The notes below the pieces were generated by a model. The model ran no database searches. It was not told the DNA's origin and worked only from the letters and a program-made list of their open reading frames with translations. A DNA stretch of 64,000 nt, taken from the NCBI GenBank assembly GCA_016647705.1, contig CM028328.1:36308501-36372500 (forward strand). The letters run 5' to 3'. Below are positions 11,609-22,859 of this stretch, piece by piece. This stretch comes from Eucommia ulmoides (Eukaryota > Streptophyta > Magnoliopsida > Garryales > Eucommiaceae). The position numbers were made by a program, and so were the translations under genes. Within the stretch, counting starts at the first letter, position 1. The number at the start of each line of letters is the position of its first letter.

Positions 11609-12434
11609 CAGCCATAATCCAAGCGCTCATTGGGAAGCAACCCAAGGAAAAGAATAAGTTAGATCTATCTCTACCGATTTAAGTCAGAGGCGAGATTCTC
11701 TCGCCTCCCAGGTACGTGTTTGAAACCCTAGTCTTCCTTATAATGCTTTATCATGTCGTTAGGATTGCTGACTAGGTTGTTTTGGACATCACCTATTTTA
11801 AGTTGGTGATGATGTGTTAGTATGTTTTAGTTGTAGTTTATGTTTTGTTTTACGTGTGAATGTCAGTTCAAGGTAGTTTTTGTGCATGTACTGAGTTTTG
11901 ATGTCATCTGGGCCATTACCCGATAATGAGTCTGTCCCCTGGTTGTTTATTGAGGTCGAGCGTAAAACTCATGCATGTATGTTCTGTGTGCTCAACGTTA
12001 TGTTTTAGTAATAGTTATTATAGATCCTATTTGCACGAGCACGTTAACTCAATATAAAACTGTCTAATTGGTTTGAAAATGATTATCTATTACCTAAATT
12101 CATGACATTAGGGTTTCTAGAACTTGATTTGGGGGAAATTCGAGGCGAAATCCTAGGCGAGGTAGTTCGGAAGATATGATTTAGGCATTCATTTTCTCGC
12201 TTGAGCTTTTTAAGCTTATCCTGATATATCATTACCCCTCGTTACCCTGTCGAAGCCTAAATACCATTTCAATTCTGAACACTTAACTAATACCACGTGA
12301 CCGATAAAACTTCTTTCCAATCTACATCGCTAAACTGAAGGCACAATCTAAGAGAATCAAGGTAGTAGATTGAAAATTCTACTTGATGTGAGCGGTTGGG
12401 TTTTGGGCGAACTGTTAATTGGTTCAGTATTCAA

Positions 12435-12592
12435 GTACTCACTTTTCGTTTTTCATTTGTATTTCACACACCCCTTCAATTGTAAAAATCAAATAGGTTT
12501 GGGGGTGTGTTAGTTGAAAAAAAAATAGAAAGGAAAAAAAAATTAAATGTAAATACGGTTTTTATTTTTGTTTCTTTTTGACAAGTGAGTAC
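12435..12592 (+). ncRNA. Possible RNA stem-loop around a G-rich tract (element A)
   Basis: The right arm TGACAAGTGAGTAC (12579-12592) pairs with a degenerate left arm, GTACTCACTTTTCG (12435-12448). The loop of ~130 nt contains GTTTGGGGGTGTG. The arms pair perfectly in element C and 13/14 in D, so the structure here is probably decayed. Confidence 0.45.
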
Positions 12593-13155
12593 ATCATTCT
12601 TAATATATATTCAGGGTTGTTTCAAATTTATCTATGAGGTTTTGAGTGTGAGAGTGTCAAGCGATGTGCCTTGGGTAACGTCAAGTTAACGACGTTAACC
12701 CGTTTTCTCATTCAAAATTACCCTTGGCCATTTGTCCTAAACCAAACCAAGACCTATTGATATTTTTGAACTTCCAAGCCTACATTAGTGGAGAATATAT
12801 CCCGGGTCAAGCCTACGGATTCCCTATACATTCGGTTTTTTTCTATCATGCGCTTATATGGTGGATAATCTAATCCGATTAACGGACAGTTATATATTTG
12901 AGTTTTAAACACACACACACTTTAGCAGGATTTATAATGGCATTTACTATTATAAATGTTGAAATTCTAGAACATGACATGGTGTGTTTTATGCCTAAAC
13001 TCGATAGGATTGGCGGTCGATGAGGGATATTTCGTTTGGCCGATAGATGATACTCAAAACTTGCACATATTTGTTTTTCGTGTTTTTCATTTTTAGTTTC
13101 TAGTTGTTATATTTTCTTTTATTGCATGGGTGTTTTGCTCGAGGACTAGCAAAAT

Positions 13156-13173
13156 TCCGAGTTTGGGAATATT
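13156..13173 (+). promoter_or_regulatory. Candidate polypurine tract of element A
   Basis: CGAGTTTGGGAATATT directly precedes the 3' LTR. D has AAGTTTTAGGGTATT and F has GAGTTTGGGGATATT at the same place, so position supports plus-strand priming although the tract is not purely purine. Confidence 0.5.
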
Positions 13174-14823
13174 TGATAGGTGTAAATTACCTATCTATTT
13201 TCAATCCGAACGTTGTTAGTTTTTGAGTATGTTTAGTATGTTTTAATATGTTTTTATGTTTTTTTTTGTCTAAATTAGGTGTTTGAGGTGAAAATATATG
13301 TAAACCGATCAAAAACGATCAAATCGGATCAAGAACAGTGGAAAAACGGTGGAAATATGCAAATCCGGTAAAGGTGTTGTAACTTCAATGCTATTTTTTA
13401 CTATGCTTTAATCCGATTTTGGAACAACTAAAAACGTGTAAGTTTTAGATCTTTCTCTTATATTTCCATTCGTTTTTGAATCACCTCAATCAGAGCTCGG
13501 ACGAAGAAGTTACAGCCAAAACAAGAAAGTGTGTCACCGCCTAGGCAGTAAAAGTATAGAATCAAGCCTAAACTCACTGTTGTTCCACTACCTAGGCGAA
13601 TATTCCACCGCCTAGGCGGTTACCTCTGCACCAGTTTAGATATTATTTTAGATATTTTTATCCCTATTTTATCCTCCTCTTCTCTCCATTCGGACAAGAG
13701 AGCTCCATAGACTTTAGGAGGTTGGATTGAGAGGTTTTGGGTGTGCTCATTCAAATCCTAAGGAGAAGATCACATTGCAACGAAGGATGAGAGATCTCAA
13801 AACATTTTTAGCGATAAATCTTCGAACTAGGCTAAGTTTCTCTTGTTCCTTCTTTTATTTCTTAACTTAGGATTGTTGTTTGAGTATGTTTAGCTTAGTT
13901 TTCATTGTATAACCGGCTATGTCCATGAGCTAAACAAGTTTTTGTCTAGGGATTAATATATTTATGAAAATGTTGTTTTGTTGAGTTTGTGTTTGGTTAA
14001 TGGTTGTTCTTTGTTATTTTGATTATGTTCGCCATATTATTTGTTTATTATGCTTAGAATGATATATGGAGAATACGGGGTTTGACAAACCCCAAATTCG
14101 GGTTAAGGTAAACAAATGCCACGATCCAATAACCCGGTCGGGGTTTGGATTGTGGACAATCGATGACGTTGGGGCAAGACTCATGTGACCTAGGGTCGTT
14201 AAGACGTTGATGGAGACTTCTTCATTGACTCGAAGTCATGTATCCCCCGTATTACACTCAGGAGAGGTGGCGGTGGAGTTTTAGAAATGAGATTGTCGAT
14301 AGGCTAAACACGACACAACAATCCAATGACCCGGTCGAGAGTTGGATTGTGTGCAATCAATGATGTTTGGGCAAGACTCACGTGACCTAGGGTCATTAGG
14401 ACGTTGAGGGGGACTTCTTCGTTGACATGAAATCGCGTTATATCCCTCGTCTTACACTCGAGAGAGGTGGAGAGAGAGTTTACGAACTGAGATTGTCGGA
14501 TAAGTCGAACGTCGTTAATGCAAACTAAAACGAGACCAAACATGTTTTTGTAAACAAAAGTTAATCCCTAGGCAATACTTCCCTAAACATCTCATAGTAA
14601 TATTAGTACAGTTAATTTAATTAGATTAATTAACTTAGTATTAGTATAGTTAATTTTATTCAATTTCTCTTCGCCTAGATAAAATTAGGTCATGATAAAC
14701 GCGGTACTCAATAATAGTCAAAATCAATCCCTGTGGACACGATAACCCTAACTCTCCCGTCTATACTAAAACTTGACCTCATATACTTTCGAGTGAAAGT
14801 AGCGGCATATTCACGCCCTACCA
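13174..14823 (+). repeat. 3' LTR of element A
   Basis: 1,650 bp, from TGATAGGTGTAAATTACC to CCCTACCA. It carries palindromes at 13537-13548 and 13607-13620. The TSD AGGGC follows at 14824-14828. Confidence 0.9.
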
Positions 14824-14828
14824 AGGGC
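14824..14828. repeat. Right TSD of element A (AGGGC)
   Basis: Exact match to 8814-8818. Confidence 0.9.
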
Positions 14829-15235
14829 TCCTAGGAATTAATGTTATAAAATCCCTCATTTTTTTCCTTTCAAAGTAGGGATATTTTTCTCCTTAGACTC
14901 GGTGATAGACTCGTCTTTTCCTTTTAATTTGATAACCATTCTTAGGTCCTAGTGACAAAATTATCCTAGATTCTTCCTATGGATTACTTTTCTTAGAACT
15001 TAGTGACAGGATTGTCCTATTTTCTCCTTAAGTATAGATCATGGCTCCTAGGACTTGATGACAGGATTATCCTTTCTTTTTTCTTTTCAAAGTAGGGATA
15101 ATTGCTCCTAGGACTTGATGACAGACACGTCTTTCTTCCACGAAAATGGATTATTGTTCTTAGGACCTAATGGCAGCTTTATCTTTTTTCTTTCTCAAGA
15201 GATGGATTATTATTGTTAGGGCTTGAGAAAGATTC
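14829..15235. repeat. 48-60-bp minisatellite (right part)
   Basis: At least six degenerate units of the form CTCCTAGGACTTGATGACAG + GATTATCCTTTC, with GGACTTGATGACAG-like cores near 14897, 14945, 14995, 15051, 15111 and 15162. Some units include a CTTTTCAAAGTAGGGATA spacer. The design (TAGGAC...GATGACAG...ATCCT) resembles the 36-bp array at 29495-39090 and may share its origin. Confidence 0.7.
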
Positions 15236-15239
15236 TTCA

Positions 15240-15562
15240 GCGTTGCCTTTAGCGGACGAACATTAGATAGGCTTGTTTAGCAAATCTATGATTATTTGCT
15301 TATTTTGAGATGGACTCTTTTATTTATTTATTTAAAAGCGGACAGGTGTCTTGGGGTGTCTAACCCCATGCTAGGTGGCGACTCTATTTTTCACAAAAAT
15401 CTCAGCTCAAGATGTTTTTCAAAATCGATGCTTAGAAAATCCCCTGAAAATCTATTTTCAAAATGAACGGATTTGGATGACTTAGAGAGGAATGGATGAA
15501 ACTTGTTTTCATCCTCTTCCCGATTCTCTACTTCTTCCACCATCAAAATCTGGGGAGCATCA
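15240..15562 (+). mobile_element. 3' end of a Tat-like LTR, probably the 5' LTR of the element carrying the gag-pol below
   Basis: GTGTCTTGGGGTGTCTAACC, GCTAGGTGGCGACTCTA, CAAAAATCTCAGCTCAAGA, then ACTTGTTTTCATCCTCTTCC and CTCTACTTCTTCCACCATC match, in order, the last ~350 bp of LTRs a2 and b2. The LTR ends GGGGAGCATCA at 15562 (b2 ends GGGGTGCGTCA). It lies about 1.1 kb upstream of the gag remnant when the intervening solo LTR is ignored, as expected for a 5' LTR. No clean PBS is visible after it. Confidence 0.6.
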
Positions 15563-16444
15563 GCTAGCGATTTCATTGAGGATTTTATAAGAGAGTTAGG
15601 CCTAGGTAGAATCTGAATCTATATTCACTATTTAATAACATCCAAGCACTACATCATGGATTTCAAATATGAACAATTCCCTACCAAAAACAGAAACAAT
15701 AACATTAATAACAATAACAATAAATACAAAACAATACTAAGCATATCATTTCATGTGTATATATCAACATGCATACATATTTATTGTCTTTATTTACTGC
15801 ATTTATATTTACTGTCTTTACATTACTGCATTTTTATTACTGTATACTCTCTCCAACGCACGAGCACTCACTTTGTATTACATATCATGATGAAAACCCA
15901 ATCCGTAACCCTCTTAGGGATAGAGAGGCCGGCAGTAGGGGCTTTCATCGGTGGTTTTATCACACCGATCTAAGCCCTGAAAACCCTTAAGTTAGAAAGA
16001 AAAGTTAGTAGAAGCAAGTCGAGGGTTGCATCCCACGGGATTCGGCTACAAACCTCTAGGAACCGAGCTGTTTTTAGGATGTGTTAGAAGAAAAGACAAA
16101 ACAGCATATAGTGAGACTACGATAGATGAAATCCAAAACCATGTTCCACTTAGGACACAATGTTGGTGAGAGACACTTAATTTTACTGTCAGCATATTAT
16201 TACCTTGAAACCTTACAAAAAGAAGTACCTCTGGGACTTATAAAGAATGGGATAACCAAATATGAATTTTCATTCCTCTTTATCTATAAGCTTGCTCACA
16301 ATCTCTAATTGTATCTGAATAAATTGAATGTTAAACAAGTTATGGAAAATAATAAATAGAATCCTTATTATGACTATACGAGACTTTATTAGACTCAAAA
16401 ACTTTATTTAGTTTGGATTCAGGTTTGCTTCAGTTTGAGGTCGA

Positions 16445-16630
16445 CGTCGACTAAGAATTGATATGAGATTTCCATTAAGACCAAAACAAAAGTGTCAAAT
16501 CAAGTTTGTAATAATAAGCAAAGTACACTCCGTCTGTGGAGTAGTCAAGACAAAATTCGATATGGCTATAAATTATAAATTTTGGAACTAATGGAAATCT
16601 CATTTCAAACTAAGTCATAGTTAAACCACA
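16445..16630. repeat. MITE-like inverted repeat
   Basis: A perfect 15-bp pair, ATGAGATTTCCATTA (16461-16475) and TAATGGAAATCTCAT (16588-16602), sits inside imperfect ~40-bp arms that also share a CGACTAAG/TGACTTAG side and a CCAAAA side. Total size is about 180 bp, with no coding capacity. It could be a small MITE or a structural piece of the leader; no TSD was identified. Confidence 0.4.
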
Positions 16631-16698
16631 AACGCATGTAAGCAAAATACTGACACGACCATCATCTAAGTAGGAAAAATTTCTCCACAAAAGAGAGC

Positions 16699-16703
16699 AC
16701 TAG
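16699..16703. repeat. Left TSD (ACTAG)
   Basis: ACTAG before the solo LTR; matching copy at 18133-18137. Confidence 0.85.
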
Positions 16704-18132
16704 TGTATGACCCCGATTTCGCACGTACGTCAATTTAGTTGCATTATTAAGCATTTAGAAAAATACGGGGGAAATTGTGAAACTTAGGGCCTGCATTACC
16801 TGATAAGTTATTTTTTCTTAAAGTATTAATTTTGGTCCTGTCACTATTAGATTCACAGGCACCGGAGTCTCGATAGGGAGTAGTTAGTGAAAGTTTTGCG
16901 GAGCGGATAGCCAGGTGAGTGTACTGTCTTCTTGCCAAATTATTTTCATATATATATATATATATGCGTATAAAATGGCCTTATTGAGACTAGATGATTT
17001 TATAGATGATATGGATCAAGCAGGTTTTGGGGTAAGTGAGTAAAAATGGATTTTCGTGAAATTACGATGGTTTTCAAAAGAAAGTTGAAATTGATTTTCG
17101 TTGGATTTGGTGATTTTAAAAGAGAGTGAAAAATACCTGGTTTTCTAAAAATAAAGGGTCGAAAAATGATTTTGGTGAAATCAGACATTTTTTTTTTAAA
17201 GAAAATGAGAAATTTGATTTTGGATTAAAAATCAGTTTTGGAAATAGAGGGTAATGTTTGAGATTTAACGATGTTTATTAGACGATGTTATTGATTTGTG
17301 ATTTGATGATGATGTTATTGATTTGACGATGCTATAGGATTTATCTACTTTGACAGAGTGATATTTATCTACTTTGGCAGAGTGATGTTAGATGCTTTTC
17401 TGTGCAGTGATTATTCGCTTCGGTGGAGTGGTGGGTGTTCATAGGAAGGCATATCCTACGGATGGTACGGTACCGTTGCAAACTCCCGATCGTGAGGTTA
17501 AAACGATCACTAGGGCTGGCCTGTGTATGTTTGAGGTGTGTGTTTGAGTTGTGTGCTTAAAAAATGTATTTGAGATGTGTGTTTGAGATGTGGTATTTTA
17601 CGTATATTGGATAATTTGATATTTATTATCTTGGTGATTAGTATGATTTTTATATTAGTTGGATTTGAATGGAACTTAATTATGTCGCTTTATTTTCCCT
17701 ACTTTTATACTGGGGATTTTACGAGCTATATGGTATTTATAGACTTACTCTTGATCCATTTAGATGTTGTAAAATGAGTTTTTATTATTAAATATATTTT
17801 TACTAAGAAGGCAGTACACTCGCAGGTGAAGCAGTTAGGAGTCGGTCCCCTACTGGTGCTAGGTAAAGTCTTACGATGGAGTCGTGTGGAGGGTTGAGAT
17901 GAGTTTTCTGAGGCGAACCTGTGAGGGGTTCATGGTATTATATTTTGATGTTAGTATATTTGGGGAACGGGTGTGTTTCCATAACAAAAATATTTATAGC
18001 TTCATATAGATGATGGTTTATTTATATATATGCATATTCTCGTGTAATAGATGGTTGGTTGGTTGTTTTCGGTAATGTCATGATGTCTTCACGCCATCCC
18101 GGGATGTCGGGATTTCAGGACGGGTCGTGACA
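16704..18132 (+). mobile_element. Solo LTR, gypsy (chromovirus-like), 1,429 bp
   Basis: Starts TGTATGACCCCGATTTCGCA, ends GGACGGGTCGTGACA, and is flanked by a perfect ACTAG TSD. The TGT(A)ATGACCCC start and GGGTCGTGACA end are typical of chromovirus LTRs of the Del/Tekay type (family memory; subfamily uncertain). There is no internal region. An inverted pair near 16915-16933 and 17806-17824 (GTGAGTGTACTGTCTTCTT against AAGAAGGCAGTACACTCGC) and a short direct repeat of ATTTATCTACTTTG near 17339-17380 lie inside. It separates the leader from the gag of the Tat element. Confidence 0.8.
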
Positions 18133-18137
18133 ACTAG
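18133..18137. repeat. Right TSD (ACTAG)
   Basis: Exact match to 16699-16703. Confidence 0.85.
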
Positions 18138-18182
18138 TCTCCCGTTTGCCAATTCACACTCGATCGCAAGTACAACAACCCA

Positions 18183-19467
18183 TCCTAATGGAAGATATAA
18201 AGGAACGGCCAAGTGAAACTATCAAGGTGCCCAGATTGGCACATCTAAAGGTATAAGAATGAGATAGGGATGTATATCCACAACAAATCATTAGCTATTC
18301 AACTCATCCAGCTATCATTAGATGGGCCTACCACTCGTTGGTACTCGACAATAGCACATTCGAAGGTAAAGACGTTCCTTGACATAGTTAAGGTCTTCTA
18401 TGAGTAATACAGCTATAATCAAGATATGGCACCGGATAATATTTCTCTTCAAACCCTGAATAAGAAAAGTGGGAAACATTTCCAAGAATATGTTGTCCGA
18501 TGGAGGGATAGAGTCACACAAGTAGTATCGCCAATGAAGGAAACCTAGATGGTCCAAGTGTTCGTCTAGGCTCAATTTTACCTTTACTACGAGCCTCTAC
18601 TAAACACACTGGATTGCCCATTCTCCAACATAATCCTTCGAGGGGAATATATAGAAGAGGGTGTTAAAACCAGCAGAATTCAAAAGTCGACCAAGCACAA
18701 ACAAAAGATAGCAGCACCTAAAAAGGACCTTGAAGTGGAAATGGTAGGCCAAGGTCAAAGGAACCAGCAGAACATCCAACCTCAGTGTAAACCCTAGAAA
18801 ACAAATCCTCCCAAGTTTGAAAACCAAATCTTCCAAAAGAAACCACCTCAATATGCACCACCATTTTAATTTACACTACCACCTCAATTCACACCACCAC
18901 CTCAGCTTGCACCACCACCTCAGTTTACACCGCCGCCTCAATTAGCCTATTTTCCAGCTCCATCATATAACCCATATCCCTATAAACCCCCTTACAAAGC
19001 CCTACAACAAACTCCAAATACATCCAACGACCAACAGAATTATAAACTGAATCAGTAGTATAAAGAACCAAAGAAATTCACCCCTCTTTTTACCCTTTCT
19101 CGGATCCTCTAGGAATGTGTTAAAAACAAAATGCTTGACCCAACACCCCCAAAATGACCAAACATCAATAGCCCAAACTACAACCCAAACCAATTATGTG
19201 CCTATCATTGTGGAGCACCTAGTCACCATATTGATAGCTGCATCTCTCTAAAACACAAAATACAAGACTTGATAGAAGCCAATATGATATGTTTTCCAAA
19301 AGAAGGGGATAAATTCCAGCCCAATTGTCAGTAAAACTCGTTACCCAAACATGATAACCCGACTCCAACTGTTAACATGCTCGGACGATATTGGAAGACC
19401 GATTCAAACAACTATACTGGGTATGGAAAACTGATCCCAAACCACCAAGAGTAGTATGGGTAGAAGA
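18183..19467 (+). pseudogene. Tat-lineage gag (Retrotrans_gag domain, proline-rich linker, zinc knuckle), multiply stopped
   Basis: The gag domain reads LDGPTTRWYSTIAHSKVKTF and NISLQTLNKKSGKHFQEYV, then IILRGEYIEEGVKTSRI, matching Tat gags (capsid region with the LAGAALRWYTNLE- and FKEYAQRWRE-like motifs). A proline-rich section at 18846-18960 repeats PPQF(T/A)PPPQL. A knuckle-like CAYHCGAPSHHIDSC begins at 19197, followed by LKHKIQDLIEANMICF, as in relatives. In-frame stops occur near 18390, 18548 and 18569, among others. The N-terminal part is absent or unreadable: the solo LTR at 16704 ends just upstream at 18132. In life, gag forms the particle and binds RNA. This copy is dead. Confidence 0.75.
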
Positions 19468-21180
19468 CAAAAATTTCCCCAAAGACTATTGGAAAGACAT
19501 GTCGGTCTTACCTACAAATGATAGACCTATTTTGCACAGGTTGGGGAAGTAAATTTGATGAAGAAAACAACAAGGGTAAAGGAAATATCATAGATGATAG
19601 TCCAAAACTAATAGGTGGAGAAGGAGAAACCTCTCAAGGGAGAAAATAACTAGACCAAATGTGGGGAGAGATTGATATGCTAAACTAGAATGTCACCGAC
19701 GTAGTCATTGTTGTCGAACAGGTCTTAAACGTGTACCAACCACCCAAGAAGGAACCTCCGAGAAATGAAACGTTACTCCCACCTAAGAAAAGATTTAACC
19801 TCAATTACCTGAGTAAGGATGACGATGAGGACAAATCTAACCAAGCCTCGAAAACCTAGTGGCAAAATAATCCCCGTACTAAGGAGAACTACAACACCCA
19901 AGGTAGACAACTAAGCTATCTGAATCAGTACAATCCCTGGATTGACATGCTTAATTGTGGCTTTATGAAGCTAAAACTTAACCAGCCCTGGGGCTTAGAA
20001 GTTTCTCACTTCACCATACAACCGCAATCTTGTCATAACCCAATAATGATCCGACCAGAAACCATACTAACCTTCGAAACACCAAAACAAGAATGGGTGA
20101 AAGACTTGAAACAGGTGCCTTGGAACTACTCTAAAATGATCAAAAACAATGTCGTAAGGATTGAAGATCAAGTAGACGAGATTGGAGGTATTACTTTGAG
20201 TGGGACAATATTTGTCGCCCCAAACCTACTAAAAGTACCAGACAAAAAACCCAAGGATATCCCTAAGAAGACTGTCACTGAGGAGGAAGTACAAGAGTTC
20301 CTAAAGGTAGTTAAAAATATTGAGTACAAGGTTGTCAAGCAATTGGGTAAAGCCCTGGCACAGATTATGATTCTATCGTTCCTAATGACCTCCGAAGTAC
20401 ATCGAAATGCACTACCGAACGTTCTTAATGAGGCCCGTGTACCAAGTTCCATATCATAGGATCACTTTATTAGTATAGTAGAGAATATCGTCAGCGCCAA
20501 TCTTGAAACGTTTACTGATGATGTGATACCCTCTGAAGGAATTAGGTATATCAAACCTCTCAACATATCAGTACAGTATCAAGACTTAATCCTCTCTAGA
20601 GTTCTAGTGCACAACGGGTCCGCACTCAACATATGTCCTCTAAGTACATTGAAGAAGACAAGGGAAAAGAATAACCGAATCCAAAACACTATTATCATCA
20701 TCAAAGCCTTCGACGGTAAAAAGATAGAGTCTATGGGAGAAATTACGCTACCAATCCTTATAGGACCGATTACTTTTTAAGTAGACCTGCATGTCTTAGA
20801 TATACCAACTTCCTATAACATACTTCTCGTAAGGCCCTGAATACACACAGTTGGGGTAGTTTCCTCATCAATTCACTAGAAAATGGAGTTTATCTTCAAG
20901 GATAGTATTATCATCGTTTATGCTGTGGAGGATCATGACATCTACCAAACCTTAGTTGAACCTGTAATAGTAGTTGTGCATGCCAACCAAGCAGCTTCCT
21001 TCCAGGCATTCGACATTACTAGTACTTCATACGTTCGAGAAAGAAGTCTACCTCCAATACCTATACTATTTGTTGCTACCATTCTGTTAGCTACCCACAT
21101 AAACATCATAAACTGCAACCCGAAGATAGACATTGACAAAGGCAAAGAAATAATGCAATCCTTATTAGGGATAAGATAGA
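19468..21180 (+). pseudogene. Tat-lineage pol: gag-protease linker and aspartic protease
   Basis: 19947-20456 is an open stretch matching the Tat linker (NYSKMIKNNVVRIEDQVDEI, then TVTEEEVQEFLKVVKNIEYK and an EVHRNAL-VLNEARVP segment). The protease follows at about 20460-20880 with ISVQYQDLILSRVLVHNGSA, IIIIKAFDGKKIESMGEI and LPILIGPITF. The usual catalytic triad D-(N/T)-G-S is H-N-G-S here: codon CAC at 20610-20612 replaces GAC, so the protease would be inactive. Further stops lie near 20457, 20778 and 20838. 20883-21176 is the continuation beyond the protease. The enzyme would process the gag-pol polyprotein. Confidence 0.75.
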
Positions 21181-22103
21181 ATCTAGACACCTACAGACTG
21201 GGACTTGATCCAAGCCTAAATAGGGGATTTAGCAAAAGACCTAGGAAGAATGGAGAACTAGGGATAATACCTCATATCCAAGTCAATTTTCCATTCGCTA
21301 ATCGCAAAGTTCAAGCTGATAATAAAGAAAAGAAAGACAAACCATACTTCGTGATAATCCTCTACCGAACCGAGCCGAGCCTAACCTTCCAACACCGTGG
21401 TTAGATGAGTCAATATGTATGATCAACGATGAAGGGAATAACGTCAGAGCAGCAGAGCCATCAAGCAGCCTTAGTAATTGGGAAGCTCGTCCAACCCCAG
21501 TGCGATGAAGAGCTTGGTAATCAACAAGGATCTACAACATCTCCTATCTGACTAGCCACCAGATAGTAGACATTATAATATCTCTAGGCTCCTATTGACT
21601 TTTTGAATTTCTCTTTCTGTACTGCAATACTAGAAATGCTAAGATAATAACATATTTAAAATCAGACTTTCATGTTTGCTTTACAGCTGCCTAAATAAAC
21701 TTGAATATAATCCATATAATAATGAACCACTTCTTCCCAATGATTATGATCTAGACAAGGAAATAAAATGGAAATTATTTGAAATCAAAACGAAAGATAA
21801 TCCTACCCCCGAGAGCACCGAGGAAGTACAAAAAGCCTTATAAAGATTCGAGGAACGAAGATTCAAGGAACGACCAATCCTGAGTCAAGACGAGACTGAA
21901 ATAGTGAACCTAGGAGATCCAGAAAACCCAAGGAAAATGAAGATTAGGTAGTCGATCACTAGCCAAGATAGAGAATACCTTATATCCTTATTAAAGGAAT
22001 ATCAAGATATTTTCTCATGGTCTTATGAAGACATGGTAAGACTGTCAACTGTAAGCTTTCCATAAAGGAGAGAGTTAGACCAATCAAGTAAAAGCCCCGA
22101 AAG
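21181..22103 (+). other. Degenerate spacer between protease and RT
   Basis: A short readable piece precedes the RT domain (SWSYEDM near 22015, the Tat W-SYEDMPGL position). Otherwise the frame is broken by many stops. It corresponds to the poorly conserved region between PR and RT in Tat elements. Confidence 0.55.
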
Positions 22104-22850
22104 ATGCAACCTAATATCAACCTGAAAGTTAAGGAAGAGATTGTGAAGCAGTTCGAAGCTCACCTCATCGAAGTTTGTACTTACTGCGAGTGGTTGAGTA
22201 ACATAGTGCTTGTACCCAAGAAAAAAGGAAGAATCTGGGTATGCGTTGAGTATAGAGGCCTCAACGGGGCAAGCCCGAAGGATGACTTCCTACTGCAAAA
22301 TATCCACATAATTTTGGATAATACTGCCAGGTGCACAATTTTATCCTTTGTGGACGGATTCTGTGGGTACAACCAGATCCTAGTTGATGAGCAAGAAAAG
22401 CACAAGACTGCCTTCATAATGCCTTGGGGGATATTCTATTATCAATCCATGCCATTCAGACTTAAGAACGCATGAGAAACTTATGAAAGAGCCATTACAA
22501 CCTAGTTCCATGACAAGAACCACAAAGAAATAGACGTATACGTGGATGACATGATAGTGAAATCAAGGGAAGATAAAGACAATCTAGAACACTTGAAGAA
22601 AATGTTCAACCGCCTCCAGAAGTTCCAGCTAAACCTCAACCCGCCTAAGTGTGCATTCAGAGTAGTGTCTGGTAAGCTACTCAGATTCATAGTTAATTGA
22701 TGGGGGATCAAAATTGGTCCTACCAAGATAACATACATAATTGAAATGCCTACACCTAGAATGGAAAAGGAAATTCGTGGGTTCCTTGGGAGAGTGAATT
22801 TCATCGCCCGTTTCATTTCGTAACTAACAACAACTTGTAAACCAATCTTC
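22104..22850 (+). pseudogene. Tat-lineage reverse transcriptase, stopped
   Basis: Readable motifs in order: SNIVLVPKKKGRIWVCVEYR, ASPKDDF, ILSFVDGFCGYNQI (catalytic Asp region), MPFRLKNA, and the active site DVYVDDMIVKS with codon GAC at 22533. C-terminal motifs include LNPPKCAF, EIRGFLGRVNFIARF and KPIFKLLRN. Stops fall near 22473, 22503 and 22698, so the two catalytic Asp motifs survive but the chain is broken. Copies RNA to DNA in the particle in intact relatives. Confidence 0.85.
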
Positions 22851-22859
22851 AAACTATTG

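Larger units (their letters stand above)
11609..13173 (+). other. Non-coding tail of element A with conserved blocks
   Basis: No coding potential. It is collinear with 32080-33560 (C), 35430-36911 (D) and, inverted, 53182-54720 (F). Landmarks are GAGGCGAGATTCTCTCGCCTCC (a short stem-loop), CTGGGCCATTACCCGAT near 11907, the inverted repeat 12435-12448 / 12579-12592, GTTTGGGGGTGTG near 12498, and CTTGGGTAACGTCAAGTTAA. Conservation without coding potential suggests cis-acting RNA functions (inference). Confidence 0.75.
8819..14823 (+). mobile_element. Element A: complete non-autonomous Athila-like LTR retrotransposon
   Basis: A 6,005-bp element with two LTRs (8819-10478 and 13174-14823), a tRNA-Asp-type PBS, one decayed gag-like frame, a ~1.5-kb non-coding tail, and a perfect 5-bp TSD, AGGGC. 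It has no protease, RT, RNase H or integrase, so it would need enzymes from an autonomous relative. The PBS and gag features match the Athila lineage of Ty3/gypsy (established knowledge of that lineage). Visible mismatches between the two LTRs suggest an older insertion than element F. Confidence 0.9.
15563..16703 (+). other. Leader region of the Tat-like element (unassigned), with an inverted repeat
   Basis: No conserved domain. The start has AAC/AAT-rich simple sequence (15685-15735). Short open frames at 15656-15973 and 16126-16308 have no recognisable motif. The region is interpreted as the untranslated leader between LTR end and gag. It contains the MITE-like inverted repeat at 16445-16630. 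Confidence 0.4.
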
